A DNA stretch of 64,000 nucleotides from contig NZ_FBYC01000004.1 of assembly GCF_001517585.1 (NCBI RefSeq), positions 1,569,501 through 1,633,500 on the forward strand, given 5' to 3'. Of this stretch, positions 17,397-26,186 are shown piece after piece. Below the pieces are notes generated by a model, which saw only the letters and a program-made list of their open reading frames with translations, was not told the origin of the DNA and searched no databases. Made by a program: the position numbers and the translations under genes. Within the stretch, counting starts at the first letter, position 1; each line of letters opens with the position of its first letter. Source of the DNA: Roseibaca calidilacus (lineage in GTDB: Bacteria; Pseudomonadota; Alphaproteobacteria; Rhodobacterales; Rhodobacteraceae).

Positions 17397-18344
17397 ATGG
17401 CAGACAAAGACGCTCCCGTTCTGGTGGCCGATGTTGGTGGCACGAACACGCGTGTGGCGCTGGCACGCGGCACAACGATTATCGCAGGCACGACCGAACG
17501 CTTCCGCAATGCAGACCATTCGGGGTTGGAAACGGTGCTGGCGGAATATTTGTCCAAGCATCGCAGCCTGCCTGCGCGCGCAGCGATTGCGCTGGCCGGA
17601 CCAGTGCGGGGCGATTGCGGTGCCATGACGAATCTGGGTTGGTCCATGCAGGCGGGTGATCTTGCGCGCATGACCGGCATTCGGCAGGTGGCTTTGCTGA
17701 ATGACCTGCAAGCACAGGGCCACGCCCTGCCCTATCTGGCCGCCGACCATTTGCGCGTGATCCGCGATGGCACGCCCGAAGGCGGCACGCGGCTGGTCAT
17801 CGGGCTTGGAACGGGCGTGAATGCAGCCCCGGTATATCCGGCAGGGCATGGGTTTGTCGTGCCGCCTGCCGAAGCGGGCCATATTCACCTGCCGCAACAA
17901 ACCGAGGAAGATCAGCACCTTGCCCGTTGGCTTGTCGCGCGGCGCGGCTTTGCATCGGTCGAGGATGTGCTGGCCGGGTCGGGGTTGGAACGGCTTTACG
18001 CCTATCACGCGGAACAGGCGGGCGGCGCACAAGCCCGCGATGCAAGCGCGATCATGACGGCCATGGCAGAGGGCGATGCGCTCGCCATGCGGACAGGACG
18101 CCATTATGTGCGTTTGCTGGCGCAATACACCGCTGATCTGGCGCTGACCACGCTGCCATTCGGCGGCATCTATTACATTGGCGGTGTTGCCCGGGCCTTT
18201 ACACCGTTCATGGCGCGCTTTGGCTATGACGCGGCCTTTACCGATATGGGCCGGTTCAGCGATCTGGTGGCGCAATTCCCCGTGGCACTGGTCGAGGATG
18301 ATTTCGCAGCGCTCACCGGCTGCGCGGTCTATCTGGCGGCCTGA
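17397..18344 (+). CDS. glk: Glucokinase
   Basis: A 315-residue ROK-independent (E. coli Glk-type) glucokinase that phosphorylates glucose released by the two glucosidases of this locus. The phosphate-1 motif VADVGGTNTRVALA is at the start, IALAGPV, NDLQAQGHALPYL and GLGTGVNAAPV follow, and the PAEAGHIHLP glucose-binding segment with EDVLAGSGLERLY matches the family. ATG 17397 has GAGGG seven bases upstream; a TTG two codons earlier would overlap that site. It is 32 bases downstream of the beta-glucosidase and probably in the same transcript. It feeds the Entner-Doudoroff pathway, the usual glucose route in this group. Confidence 0.94.
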   Translation: MADKDAPVLVADVGGTNTRVALARGTTIIAGTTERFRNADHSGLETVLAEYLSKHRSLPARAAIALAGPVRGDCGAMTNLGWSMQAGDLARMTGIRQVALLNDLQAQGHALPYLAADHLRVIRDGTPEGGTRLVIGLGTGVNAAPVYPAGHGFVVPPAEAGHIHLPQQTEEDQHLARWLVARRGFASVEDVLAGSGLERLYAYHAEQAGGAQARDASAIMTAMAEGDALAMRTGRHYVRLLAQYTADLALTTLPFGGIYYIGGVARAFTPFMARFGYDAAFTDMGRFSDLVAQFPVALVEDDFAALTGCAVYLAA

Positions 18345-18383
18345 CCCCTTGCCCCGCGCCGTGGTTTAGGCCAACGCTGGCGC

Positions 18384-19094
18384 ATGGAATGGCGCGATGA
18401 AGCAATCCTTCTGGCAAGCCGCCCCTTGGGCGAAGGGACCGCGCTGATCGATGTGTTCAGCGGGCTGCACGGGCGCTATGGCGGCGCTTTGCGCGGGGGG
18501 GCTTCTCGCAAGATGGCGCCGCTGTTGCAGCCCGGCGCGCAGTTGGATGCCACATGGCGCGCGCGGCTGGACAGCCAGTTGGGCAATTTCACGGTGGAAC
18601 CTTTGCGCGGGCGGGCGGGGGCGATCCTGTCGGACCGGCTGGCGCTGCTGGGGTTGGGCGCGGTCTGCGCGCTGACGCGTTACGCCCTGCCCGAACGCCA
18701 GCCCTATCCAGAGCTATACCGCCACACGCTTGCGCTGCTGGACCGGCTGGGCCAGCCCGGCTGGCTGCACGATTACGCGCTGTGGGAACTGACCTTGCTA
18801 GAGGAAACCGGCTATGGGCTGGACCTTGCGCAATGCACCGTCACGGGCGCAACAAAGGGGCTGGCCTATGTCAGCCCGCGCACGGGCCGCGCTGTCACCG
18901 CAGAGGGCGCGGGCGACTATGCCGCGCGGCTATTGCCACTGCCGGAAGGCCTACGCCCCGGCGGTGCGCTGGATGCCGAAGGGTTGCGCAACGCGCTGGC
19001 GCTGAGCGGCCATTTCCTGACCGATTGGCTGGCGCGCGCCATGGACAAACCCTTGCCAGAGGCGCGGGCAAGGCTTTTGCGCGCGGTGGCGTGA
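18384..19094 (+). CDS. recO: DNA repair protein RecO
   Basis: A 236-residue protein of the RecFOR pathway that loads RecA on SSB-coated gaps. The N-terminal OB fold reads MEWRDEAILLASRPLGEGTALIDVFSGLHGRYGGALRGG; the helical C-terminal part contains YELTLLEETGYGLDL-type sequence (ALWELTLLEETGYGLDLAQC) and SPRTGRAVT. The zinc-finger cysteines seen in some RecO proteins are reduced to C at LAQC. Length is normal. In related genomes recO often follows era or rnc; here it follows glk after 39 bases, so the sugar island abuts a housekeeping gene. A terminator follows ten bases after the stop. Confidence 0.92.
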   Translation: MEWRDEAILLASRPLGEGTALIDVFSGLHGRYGGALRGGASRKMAPLLQPGAQLDATWRARLDSQLGNFTVEPLRGRAGAILSDRLALLGLGAVCALTRYALPERQPYPELYRHTLALLDRLGQPGWLHDYALWELTLLEETGYGLDLAQCTVTGATKGLAYVSPRTGRAVTAEGAGDYAARLLPLPEGLRPGGALDAEGLRNALALSGHFLTDWLARAMDKPLPEARARLLRAVA

Positions 19095-19103
19095 CCACAG
19101 AAC

Positions 19104-19132
19104 AAAGCCCTGGACCTTTGGCCGGGGCTTTT
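19104..19132 (+). terminator. Rho-independent terminator after recO
   Basis: AAAGCCCTGG (19104-19113) pairs with CCGGGGCTTT (19122-19131), with one wobble, an eight-base loop and a short T-run inside the stem end. Confidence 0.75.
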
Positions 19133-19243
19133 ATGCGGAACTTCTGGCCGCCTGTCGTGCGTGGCGGTTGCATAACCTGCCCCACCGTTTGTGGGGGCCT
19201 GTGTTGTCGCGCAAAACCCGAAACCAGCTTTGCGCGACAGTCA

Positions 19244-19840
19244 CTAAATTACGCGCACCTGCGTGCCGATCTGGACCAGTTCATACAGGTTTTCCGCATG
19301 CGGATTCAGCAAGCCGAAACACCCGTTCGACGCCCGCCGCCCGATCTTGGCAGGGTTGTCGATGCCGTGAATGCGGTAATATTGCCAGCTAAGGTTCAAC
19401 GCGCGCGACCCCAGAGGGTTGCGCGGGTCCGCCCCTTCGACACGCTCAGGCAAGGACGGGTCACGTTCGCGCATTGACGGCGTGGGAATCCACGTGGGTT
19501 CAAACCGCTTGAGCGTGATTTCGGTATAACCGCGCCGGGTGAATTCTTCAGACATCGGCACCGAACAAGGATGCACCAGATAAGTGCTTTCATCCTCGGA
19601 CCAGTAATGCAGCGCGCGCGAATAGGTGTCGCACAGGATGGCCCCCTTGCGCAGCGATTTGAAATGATCTTTCCAGTGATGGTTGCGAAAGCCCATCACG
19701 TTGCGAGGCGCGGTGCGGATATTTTCCTCGCCCTCGTAGTCCGGCAAGGCTTGGGCGCGCAAGACCGACGGGGTCGCCAAAGCCCCCAGAACCATCGCCC
19801 CGGACCCCAGAAGCGCGCGGCGTGAGAGTTTGTCAGACAT
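19244..19840 (-). CDS. L,D-transpeptidase (YkuD domain), Tat-exported
   Basis: A 198-residue exported protein. The N-terminus MSDKLSRRALLGSGAMVLGALATPSVLRA has a twin-arginine motif and a hydrophobic stretch, so Tat export is expected. The YkuD catalytic region is IHGIDNPAKIGRRASNGCFGLLN: the His and the Cys nucleophile are present, but the Arg that normally follows (SHGCIRM/L) is replaced (GCFGL). By family, such enzymes make 3-3 cross-links in peptidoglycan or attach lipoproteins. The start at 19840 has AAGAGGA seven bases upstream, unlike the ATG ten codons earlier. It stands alone, convergent with recO. Confidence 0.9.
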   Translation of the reverse strand: MSDKLSRRALLGSGAMVLGALATPSVLRAQALPDYEGEENIRTAPRNVMGFRNHHWKDHFKSLRKGAILCDTYSRALHYWSEDESTYLVHPCSVPMSEEFTRRGYTEITLKRFEPTWIPTPSMRERDPSLPERVEGADPRNPLGSRALNLSWQYYRIHGIDNPAKIGRRASNGCFGLLNPHAENLYELVQIGTQVRVI

Positions 19841-19947
19841 GCCATATTCCTCTTGTCGAATTTGTCGCATAAATGCCTGTGAAGCGCCCAGAATAGCAAG
19901 TCACGACCGCGTGGGGAAGCGGCGCTGTGGCGCGGTTGCATCGGATT

Positions 19948-20967
19948 TCAGAGCCGTCGTCGCAGCAGGCGCAGCGCACGGCCCGCAATCAGGCCGCCCA
20001 AGGCCGACAGCATCCCCGAAAGGGTGGCGGCCAATGCCCAGACCTCGTCCGACAGGCGCAGGCCCAGCCGCAGAACGCGCGATTTGCCCAGCACTTCCAG
20101 CGCCGCGGTGCTGCGCGGGCCAAGGGCACGGGCGGTGCGGGCCATGGCACGCGCATCTGGCACGGTTTGCGCCGCGCCCATCAGGTGCAAGGTGGCGCGT
20201 GTTCCCGCGCTGGCGCGCATGGCGCCAAACTCTTTGGTCAACCGAATCGCAGGCGTCAGCGCGTCTGTCCGCGTGGCGCGGCCCAATGGAGCCCCGCGCG
20301 ACAGCGCTGCCCAATCCACCCCCTCGCGGAAAGCGCGGATATAGACGCGGCGCAGATCGGGCGCGAGCCGCCCCATCCGATGCGCGACCCGCAGCAGCCC
20401 GGCCCCGGCCTTGACGGTGTAAGACGTGCCGCCGGTGAACACCACCGCCCCGGTCGCGGCGACCCCGACCAGCGCCAATGTCAGGTCTAGCCGGTCCACC
20501 TCTGCGCCCTGCCCGGCTGCCAGCCCCTCGCGGCCCAAGACAAGCAGATCGCCCGCAACCGTCAGGTTCATCCCGATGCCGCAGGCCAGATCGGGGCCAA
20601 GGGTGCAGCGCGACAGGTCATAACTACAAGCCCAGCAGGCGCGGGCCTTTGCCGCGAAGCTGAAATCTTGCGCGCGGGCAGCGTCGATCCGGGTTTGCAG
20701 GTCAGGCGGCAAGGCCACGTTTTCAGCCAGAAGCGCGTCGATAACATGCCAGTTGCGCGGGGTTTCGGCCAGCCGCGTATCCAGCAATTCCGCCACGCGC
20801 GCGGGCGTCGCCGCGCGGGCCAGCGCCGCCGTGTAAACCTGCGCCAAGCTATCTTCCGCACGCTCGACCCACCAGCCGCCAGCGCGCCACAGCGCCACGA
20901 CCTGCCAACCGCTTGCCAGCGCCAAACCCAGCGCCAAGGCGGCCAGCAGGCGGCGCGCCCAGATCAT
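19948..20967 (-). CDS. Conserved membrane protein of unknown function, coupled to trpS
   Basis: A 339-residue protein that I do not recognise as a named family. One hydrophobic segment lies at residues 5-27, a second weakly hydrophobic one at about 175-200 ([21 protein letters not shown]) and a third at the C-terminus ([24 protein letters not shown]). A cysteine-rich stretch at about 120-145 ([23 protein letters not shown]) could form disulfides in the periplasm. The ATG at 20967 overlaps the trpS stop as ATGA, so it is translated in coupling with trpS; a longer frame inside trpS is not needed. Function unknown; no enzymatic motif is visible. Confidence 0.8.
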   Translation of the reverse strand: MIWARRLLAALALGLALASGWQVVALWRAGGWWVERAEDSLAQVYTAALARAATPARVAELLDTRLAETPRNWHVIDALLAENVALPPDLQTRIDAARAQDFSFAAKARACWACSYDLSRCTLGPDLACGIGMNLTVAGDLLVLGREGLAAGQGAEVDRLDLTLALVGVAATGAVVFTGGTSYTVKAGAGLLRVAHRMGRLAPDLRRVYIRAFREGVDWAALSRGAPLGRATRTDALTPAIRLTKEFGAMRASAGTRATLHLMGAAQTVPDARAMARTARALGPRSTAALEVLGKSRVLRLGLRLSDEVWALAATLSGMLSALGGLIAGRALRLLRRRL

Positions 20968-21989
20968 GGGCGAGAGCGCACCAGCCCCACGATGTCGTAG
21001 CACTGTTCCAAGATTGGCTGTGCGATGGCATTGGCGCGCGCCGCCCCCGCGCCCAAAATCCGGTCAATCTCTGTCACATCCTGCATCAGGCGGCTCATTT
21101 CCGCGTTGATCGGGGCGAGTTTTTCGACCGCAAGATCGGCCAGCGCGGGTTTGAACGTGCCAAAGCCCTGACCGGCATATTGCGTCACCACGGCTTCGGG
21201 GGTCATATCGGCCAAAGCGGCATAGATATTGACAAGATTGCGCGCCTCGGGCCGCTCTGCCAGCCCGTCAAGGCTGTCGGGCAACGGGTCGGGGTCGGTG
21301 CGCGCTTTGCGCAGTTTTTGCGCGATCGTATCGGCATCATCGGTCAGGTTGATGCGGCTCATATCTGACGGGTCGGATTTCGACATTTTCTTGGTGCCAT
21401 CGCGCAAAGACATGACACGGGTTGCGGCACCTTCGATCACGGGTTCCACGATGGGGAAAAACTCGACCCCGAAATCATGGTTGAACTTGGCGGCAATGTC
21501 GCGGGTCAGTTCCAGATGCTGTTTTTGATCCTCGCCCACCGGCACATGGGTGGCGTGATAGGCCAGAATATCGGCGGCCATCAGCGCGGGGTAGGCAAAC
21601 AGGCCAACACTGGCGTTTTCGGCATTCTTGCCCGCCTTGTCCTTGAACTGGGTCATGCGCTTTAGCCAGCCCATGCGGGCCACACAGTTGAAAATCCACG
21701 CAAGTTCGGCATGGGCGGGCACTTGGCTTTGGTTGAACAGGATAGACCGCGCCGGGTCTATGCCCGCCGCGATAAAGCCTGCCGCCAATTCACGCGTGGC
21801 GTGGCGCAGCTTGGCAGGGTCTTGCCAGACAGTGATCGCGTGCAGATCGACAATGCAATAAATGGTTTCCGTGCCGGCATCTTGCGCCTGCACAAAGCGT
21901 TTCAGCGCGCCAAGGTAATTGCCCAGCGTCAAACCGCCCGAGGGCTGGATGCCGGAAAAGATGCGCGTGGCGAAAGCCGTGTCGGACAT
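20964..21989 (-). CDS. trpS: Tryptophanyl-tRNA synthetase
   Basis: A 341-residue class I synthetase that charges tRNA-Trp. The HIGH-like motif is [12 protein letters not shown] at about residues 16-27 and the KMSKS loop is intact ([10 protein letters not shown], about residue 200). The substrate-binding stretch [11 protein letters not shown] and the central [22 protein letters not shown] block are family features. Length is normal. It is the first gene of a two-gene unit with the membrane protein downstream, and diverges from the rhomboid-like gene with about 80 bases between. No attenuator or leader peptide was found. Confidence 0.97.
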   Translation of the reverse strand: MSDTAFATRIFSGIQPSGGLTLGNYLGALKRFVQAQDAGTETIYCIVDLHAITVWQDPAKLRHATRELAAGFIAAGIDPARSILFNQSQVPAHAELAWIFNCVARMGWLKRMTQFKDKAGKNAENASVGLFAYPALMAADILAYHATHVPVGEDQKQHLELTRDIAAKFNHDFGVEFFPIVEPVIEGAATRVMSLRDGTKKMSKSDPSDMSRINLTDDADTIAQKLRKARTDPDPLPDSLDGLAERPEARNLVNIYAALADMTPEAVVTQYAGQGFGTFKPALADLAVEKLAPINAEMSRLMQDVTEIDRILGAGAARANAIAQPILEQCYDIVGLVRSRP

Positions 21990-22069
21990 GAGACGCGATG
22001 CTCCGTGCTGGAATTGCTGTTGGCAATCGCTTAGCCTTGGGGGCTGTCAAGGTCAACCAAGGCCCGCCC

Positions 22070-22720
22070 ATGCATGACGTCCCGCGCCCTGCCCCCATTG
22101 TGAACCCGTTGCCATGGGCCGTTTGGCTGCTGACATTTGGCGTGGCCGGGGTGGAGCTTGTGCTTTGGGCTGGGGCGCATGGGCTGGTCAACTGGGCTGG
22201 AAGCGCCGGATGGCGCGCGCAAGCACTGGTGGCCTTTGGCATCAGCCCCGAATTGCAGCGCTGGATGTGGGACAGCGGGCGCTACCCGCCAGAAGGGCTG
22301 TGGCGCTATTTGGCCTACGGGTTCTTTCACCTTGGCCCAATGCAAGCCGCCTTGGTCATGGTCATAACCGCCGCGCTTGGCAAGATCTGCGCCGAACGTC
22401 TTGGGTCGGTGAAGGTGCTTGTGCTGTTGCTGGTCGCGCAAGCAATGGGCGGCGTGGTCTTTGGGCTGGTCGCCGATCCCGGCGCATGGCTGATTGGCGG
22501 CTACCCGATGATCTTCGCGCTGGCGGGCGCCTATGGCATGCTACTGCGCACTCGGCCTGCGCTGTTCATGGTGGCGGTGCTGGTCGCGGCCCGGCTGGCA
22601 CTGACCGCCATGGCCGGGGGCGGTATGGATTGGCTGGCGGACCTGACCGCGCTTGGCATGGGGGCCGCCTTGGCCCGCGCATTGGACGGGCCAATTCTGG
22701 AACGGCTGCGCCGACGCTAG
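22070..22720 (+). CDS. Rhomboid-like membrane protein, catalytic serine absent
   Basis: A 216-residue protein with about six hydrophobic helices and the layout of bacterial rhomboids (a helix 1, a GLWRYLAYGFFHLGPMQAALVMVITAALGKI region corresponding to the W-R-x-x-x-x-x-F-x-H motif, then helices 3-6). The active-site GxSG of helix 4 is replaced by GGYPMIFALAGAYG, with proline or tyrosine where serine should be, so proteolysis is not expected. By analogy it may act as a pseudoprotease that binds membrane substrates. The start is ATG 22070, with AAGG eight bases upstream; longer frames overlap the trpS promoter region. Confidence 0.8.
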   Translation: MHDVPRPAPIVNPLPWAVWLLTFGVAGVELVLWAGAHGLVNWAGSAGWRAQALVAFGISPELQRWMWDSGRYPPEGLWRYLAYGFFHLGPMQAALVMVITAALGKICAERLGSVKVLVLLLVAQAMGGVVFGLVADPGAWLIGGYPMIFALAGAYGMLLRTRPALFMVAVLVAARLALTAMAGGGMDWLADLTALGMGAALARALDGPILERLRRR

Positions 22721-22782
22721 GCCGTATTGTGGATAGACGGAATAGATGCTCTGACCGCCATCGCGCCCGGCAAATATGATGG

Positions 22783-22850
22783 GTGGAAAAGACCGCACCT
22801 GCGGGGATTGGTCGGGGCTGGTGCCCCCGCCTCCGCGCCGCCTTTTCCAC
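22783..22850. repeat. Long imperfect inverted repeat
   Basis: GTGGAAAAG at 22783-22791 pairs with CTTTTCCAC at 22842-22850; the 50 bases between are GC-rich and can form further short stems (for example CGGGG with CCCCG). It lies 62 bases after the rhomboid-like gene and before an orphan gene. It could be a transcript end or a structured RNA; there is no T-run. Confidence 0.45.
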
Positions 22851-22980
22851 TCACAGACTTATTGGCAGCGGGCGCTGTGTTCAAGAACCATGCCCCAAGA
22901 CGGATGCGGAAAACAATCACCCTTGCTTTGACGGAAAAGCGCGACATAAATTTCATATTGGGGCAACGTGGATGCGTTCA

Positions 22981-23871
22981 ATGAAACACGTGTTTTTATC
23001 TGTTCTAATGTCAATGATCGCACCGGCAGCGTTTGCGCAATCTTGGACACACGGTCCCGACAGGGCCACCGCCCCCCCACCCATTTCGGGCACACCGACG
23101 GGCGGGCCGAATACCGGCGGCTTTGAAATTGTCTGCCATCAGGGGGAATGGTCGCTGTATTTATTCGCTGGGGTCGCGCCTGAGAGGACCGGATCGCGGT
23201 CTCCCGCGACGATCAGTGTCGATGGTCAGCGTTTCGAGACAACTTTCGAGCCGCGCCCCCCAAGCGCAGACGAAGGCCTCGTTATCACCCCATCAATCAT
23301 CCAAGCGCTCAAGTCGGGCAATCGGGTCGAAATCACCTTTCCCACGGGTGGCACCCCCTACAGCGCAACGTTCGGACTTCGCGGCTCGTCGCGTGCCTTG
23401 GGGGCGGTTGAAGCCGGGTGTGCCTACCCGACGCCGATTACAGCGCCACAGCGCTTCAGATCGGGCATTGGCCATAGCTCTGCCGAAGCGGTCGCTTTGG
23501 CAAGGACCATTCTGTCCGATGATCTTGCTCAGATGCGCCTGGAAGCGAGCAAGCCAGATATCGACGTCGAGGCCGCATGGTTTGTTGACCTCGATGATGG
23601 CTGGCGGTTCATTATCGCTACCGTTGGCGCGTCGAATTTTCATTTTGGGTTCAACGGTTTCGGAACAATTGTTCTGGCCAAGCCGGTTAATCAGGACTGG
23701 CAACAGGTCGGACCCCATGCGCCTTCATTTTGGGTGGCAGTAGATACGCAGGCGCGAAGTAATGGCTGGCCCAATCTCGTTTACCAGAACCAGCGAGGGA
23801 TCAACCAACCATTCGTCTTTTGGCAATGGGACGGTCGTGACTATGTTTTCTCTCATAGAGTTGAAGGCTAG
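22981..23871 (+). CDS. Exported protein of unknown function
   Basis: A 296-residue protein with a clear signal peptide (MKHVFLSVLMSMIAPAAFAQ, cleavage after AFA). The mature N-terminal half (to about residue 135) has a pattern I have seen in periplasmic proteins of the IalB/TagO kind, with ISVDGQRFE and ALKSGNRVEITFP followed by a GSSRAL...C motif ending in a lone cysteine, but I cannot place it firmly. The C-terminal half (DDLAQMRLEASKPDIDVEAAWFVDLDDGWRFI to PFVFWQWDGRDYVFSHRVEG) is unrecognised. A start nine bases earlier (22972) is also possible. The gene is less GC-rich than its neighbours, stands alone and is flanked by inverted repeats, which may indicate acquisition. Confidence 0.7.
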   Translation: MKHVFLSVLMSMIAPAAFAQSWTHGPDRATAPPPISGTPTGGPNTGGFEIVCHQGEWSLYLFAGVAPERTGSRSPATISVDGQRFETTFEPRPPSADEGLVITPSIIQALKSGNRVEITFPTGGTPYSATFGLRGSSRALGAVEAGCAYPTPITAPQRFRSGIGHSSAEAVALARTILSDDLAQMRLEASKPDIDVEAAWFVDLDDGWRFIIATVGASNFHFGFNGFGTIVLAKPVNQDWQQVGPHAPSFWVAVDTQARSNGWPNLVYQNQRGINQPFVFWQWDGRDYVFSHRVEG

Positions 23872-23912
23872 CTGCCCCCGACGGGGCCGGAGTTATCTGT
23901 ATCCGGGGGCAG
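23872..23912 (+). terminator. Hairpin after the orphan exported-protein gene
   Basis: CTGCCCCCG at 23872-23880 pairs with CGGGGGCAG at 23904-23912, starting right at the stop codon. There is no T-run, so intrinsic termination is uncertain; it may protect the 3' end. Confidence 0.5.
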
Positions 23913-24123
23913 GTTCGAGCGTGGGCGCGCACTGTCAGACCAGCGGACCAACCTCGACAGCTTGCACTTTTCATCGGGCGCATCCCAAGCTGATGCGAGC
24001 AGATGGATGTGCTATTTTGTGCGTAGGACATGTTACGCTAAAGCGGTGTCCGATTTTGCACAAGAACATGCGAACACAAACAGCCAGAGCACGCCGCACA
24101 CATACAATCGAACGCGACGCAGT

Positions 24124-26070
24124 TCAGCGCAGATCGGGCGGTGTGCCCTCGGCCACTAGGTCAGTCACCAACGCGTCCAAGCCTTGCGTTTGCGTGCGCG
24201 TGTCGCCCAAGCGACGCACGGACACGGTGCGCTCTTCGACTTCGCGCGCGCCCACAGCCAGGATGACCGGAACCTTGCCAAGCGAGTGTTCACGCACCTT
24301 GTAGTTGATCTTCTCGTTGCGCAGGTCCAACTCGGCGCGCAGGCCCGCCGCCTGCAACGCTGCGACCACCTCGCGACAGTAGTCGTCAGCATCCGACACG
24401 ATCGACGCGACCACAACCTGACGCGGGGCCAGCCACAGCGGCAGCTTGCCCGCGAAATTCTCGATCAGGATGCCGATGAACCGCTCGAAACTGCCCAGAA
24501 CCGCGCGGTGCAGCATGACAGGCCGGTGCTTTTCGCCGTCCTGCCCGATATAGCTGGCGTCCAGACGTTCGGGCAGGTTCGGGTCCACCTGAAGCGTGCC
24601 GCATTGCCAGTCGCGCCCGATGGCGTCGGTCAGCACGAATTCCAGCTTGGGGCCGTAGAACGCGCCCTCGCCTTCGAAAATCTCGTAAGCATGGCCTGCG
24701 GCGACCACGGCCTTGGCCAAGGCATCTTCGGCGTAATCCCAGCTTTCTTCCGTGCCGATGCGCTGTTCGGGCCGGGTGGACAGCTTGATCCGCCATTGCG
24801 TAAAGCCCAGATCGGCATAGATGCCCGACAGGAATTCGATGAATTTCGTCGATTCCGCCTCGATCTGGCTAGGCATGCAGAAGATATGCGCATCATCCTG
24901 CGTAAAGCCGCGCACCCGCATGATGCCATGCAGCGCACCCGAAGGCTCATACCGGTTGCACGAGCCAAACTCGGCCATGCGCAAGGGCAAGTCGCGGTAG
25001 CTTTTCAGGCCCACGTTGAAAATCTGCACATGGCAAGGGCAATTCATGGGTTTCAGCGCGTTGATGGTTTTCTCGCGCGCATGGTCCTCGTCCACTTCGA
25101 CGATGAACATGTTTTCCTGATAGTTCTCCCAATGCCCCGACGCTTCCCACAGCTTGCGGTTCACCACCTGCGGCGTGTTCACCTCGACATAGCCGCCCCG
25201 GCGCTGCTGGCGGCGCATGTAATCTTGCAGCGTGGTGTAGATGCTCCAGCCATTCGCGTGCCAGAAAATCTGGCCCGGCGCTTCTTCCTGCATGTGGAAC
25301 AGGTCCATCTCGCGGCCCAAGCGGCGGTGGTCGCGCTTGGCCGCCTCTTCCAGCATGGTCAGATGCGCTTTCAGGTCATTGCGGTTCTTGAACGCCACGC
25401 CATAGATGCGCTGCAACATGGGGCGCGTGCTGTCGCCCAGCCAATAGGCCCCGGCAATGCTCATCAGCTTGAACGCGTCGCCCGGCACTTGGCCGGTGTT
25501 CTGCAAATGCGGGCCACGGCACAGGTCTTGCCAAGGCCCGTGCCAATACATGCGCAGGTCTTCACCTTCGGGGATGCGGTCGATCAGTTCCACTTTGAAC
25601 GGCTCATTCGCGTCCTTGTAATGCTGGATGGCGCGGGCGCGGTCCCAGACCTCCGTGCGCACAGGCTCGCGCGCGTTGATGATCGCGCGCATCCGCTCTT
25701 CGATCTGCGCCAAATCTTCGGGCACAAAGGGTTCCGCGCGGTCAAAATCGTAGAACCAGCCCTTGTCGCGCACAGGACCGATGGTCACTTTGACATCCGG
25801 CCAGATTTCCTGCACGGCCCGCGCCATGATATGCGCCAGATCATGGCGGATCAGTTCCAGCGCTTGGGCATCGTCCTGCATGGTGTGAATGGCGATGCTG
25901 GCATCTGCCATGATCGGCCATTGCAGGTCGTAATGCGCGCCGTTCACGGTGGCGGAAATGGCCTTTTTGGCCAAGGACTTGGAGATGCTTTCAGCGACCT
26001 CTGCCGCCGTTACGCCCGCCTCATAGTCGCGCGCATTGCCATCGGGAAATGTCAGGGAAATCTGGGCCAT
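24124..26070 (-). CDS. thrS: Threonyl-tRNA synthetase
   Basis: A 648-residue class II synthetase that charges tRNA-Thr and edits Ser-tRNA. The TGS domain (residues 1-62), the editing domain with its HDLAHI motif (about 75-225), the catalytic core (motif 2 region [31 protein letters not shown]) with the zinc-ligand cysteine in MNCPCHV, and the C-terminal anticodon domain (from about 545) are all in order. Length is normal. It stands alone and diverges from an MFS gene. No T-box or operator-like leader was seen in the 116-base upstream gap. Confidence 0.97.
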   Translation of the reverse strand: MAQISLTFPDGNARDYEAGVTAAEVAESISKSLAKKAISATVNGAHYDLQWPIMADASIAIHTMQDDAQALELIRHDLAHIMARAVQEIWPDVKVTIGPVRDKGWFYDFDRAEPFVPEDLAQIEERMRAIINAREPVRTEVWDRARAIQHYKDANEPFKVELIDRIPEGEDLRMYWHGPWQDLCRGPHLQNTGQVPGDAFKLMSIAGAYWLGDSTRPMLQRIYGVAFKNRNDLKAHLTMLEEAAKRDHRRLGREMDLFHMQEEAPGQIFWHANGWSIYTTLQDYMRRQQRRGGYVEVNTPQVVNRKLWEASGHWENYQENMFIVEVDEDHAREKTINALKPMNCPCHVQIFNVGLKSYRDLPLRMAEFGSCNRYEPSGALHGIMRVRGFTQDDAHIFCMPSQIEAESTKFIEFLSGIYADLGFTQWRIKLSTRPEQRIGTEESWDYAEDALAKAVVAAGHAYEIFEGEGAFYGPKLEFVLTDAIGRDWQCGTLQVDPNLPERLDASYIGQDGEKHRPVMLHRAVLGSFERFIGILIENFAGKLPLWLAPRQVVVASIVSDADDYCREVVAALQAAGLRAELDLRNEKINYKVREHSLGKVPVILAVGAREVEERTVSVRRLGDTRTQTQGLDALVTDLVAEGTPPDLR

Positions 26071-26186
26071 AAGCCGGTCCTCGTCTGTTTGGCGCCCACG
26101 GAACGCCCGGTTGCGGGTTATATGTTGCGCAGGGTTTGACCTTGGGTGCGGGGAAAGTCAAGCTGCGCGAAAACAGAGGATGGAAA

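Noticed and set aside
24184-26139. 651-codon plus-strand frame opposite thrS
   Set aside because: Antisense shadow of thrS; no ribosome-binding site or recognisable domain.
26071-26186. T-box or structured leader before thrS
   Set aside because: No specifier stem, no antiterminator sequence; not expected in alphaproteobacteria.
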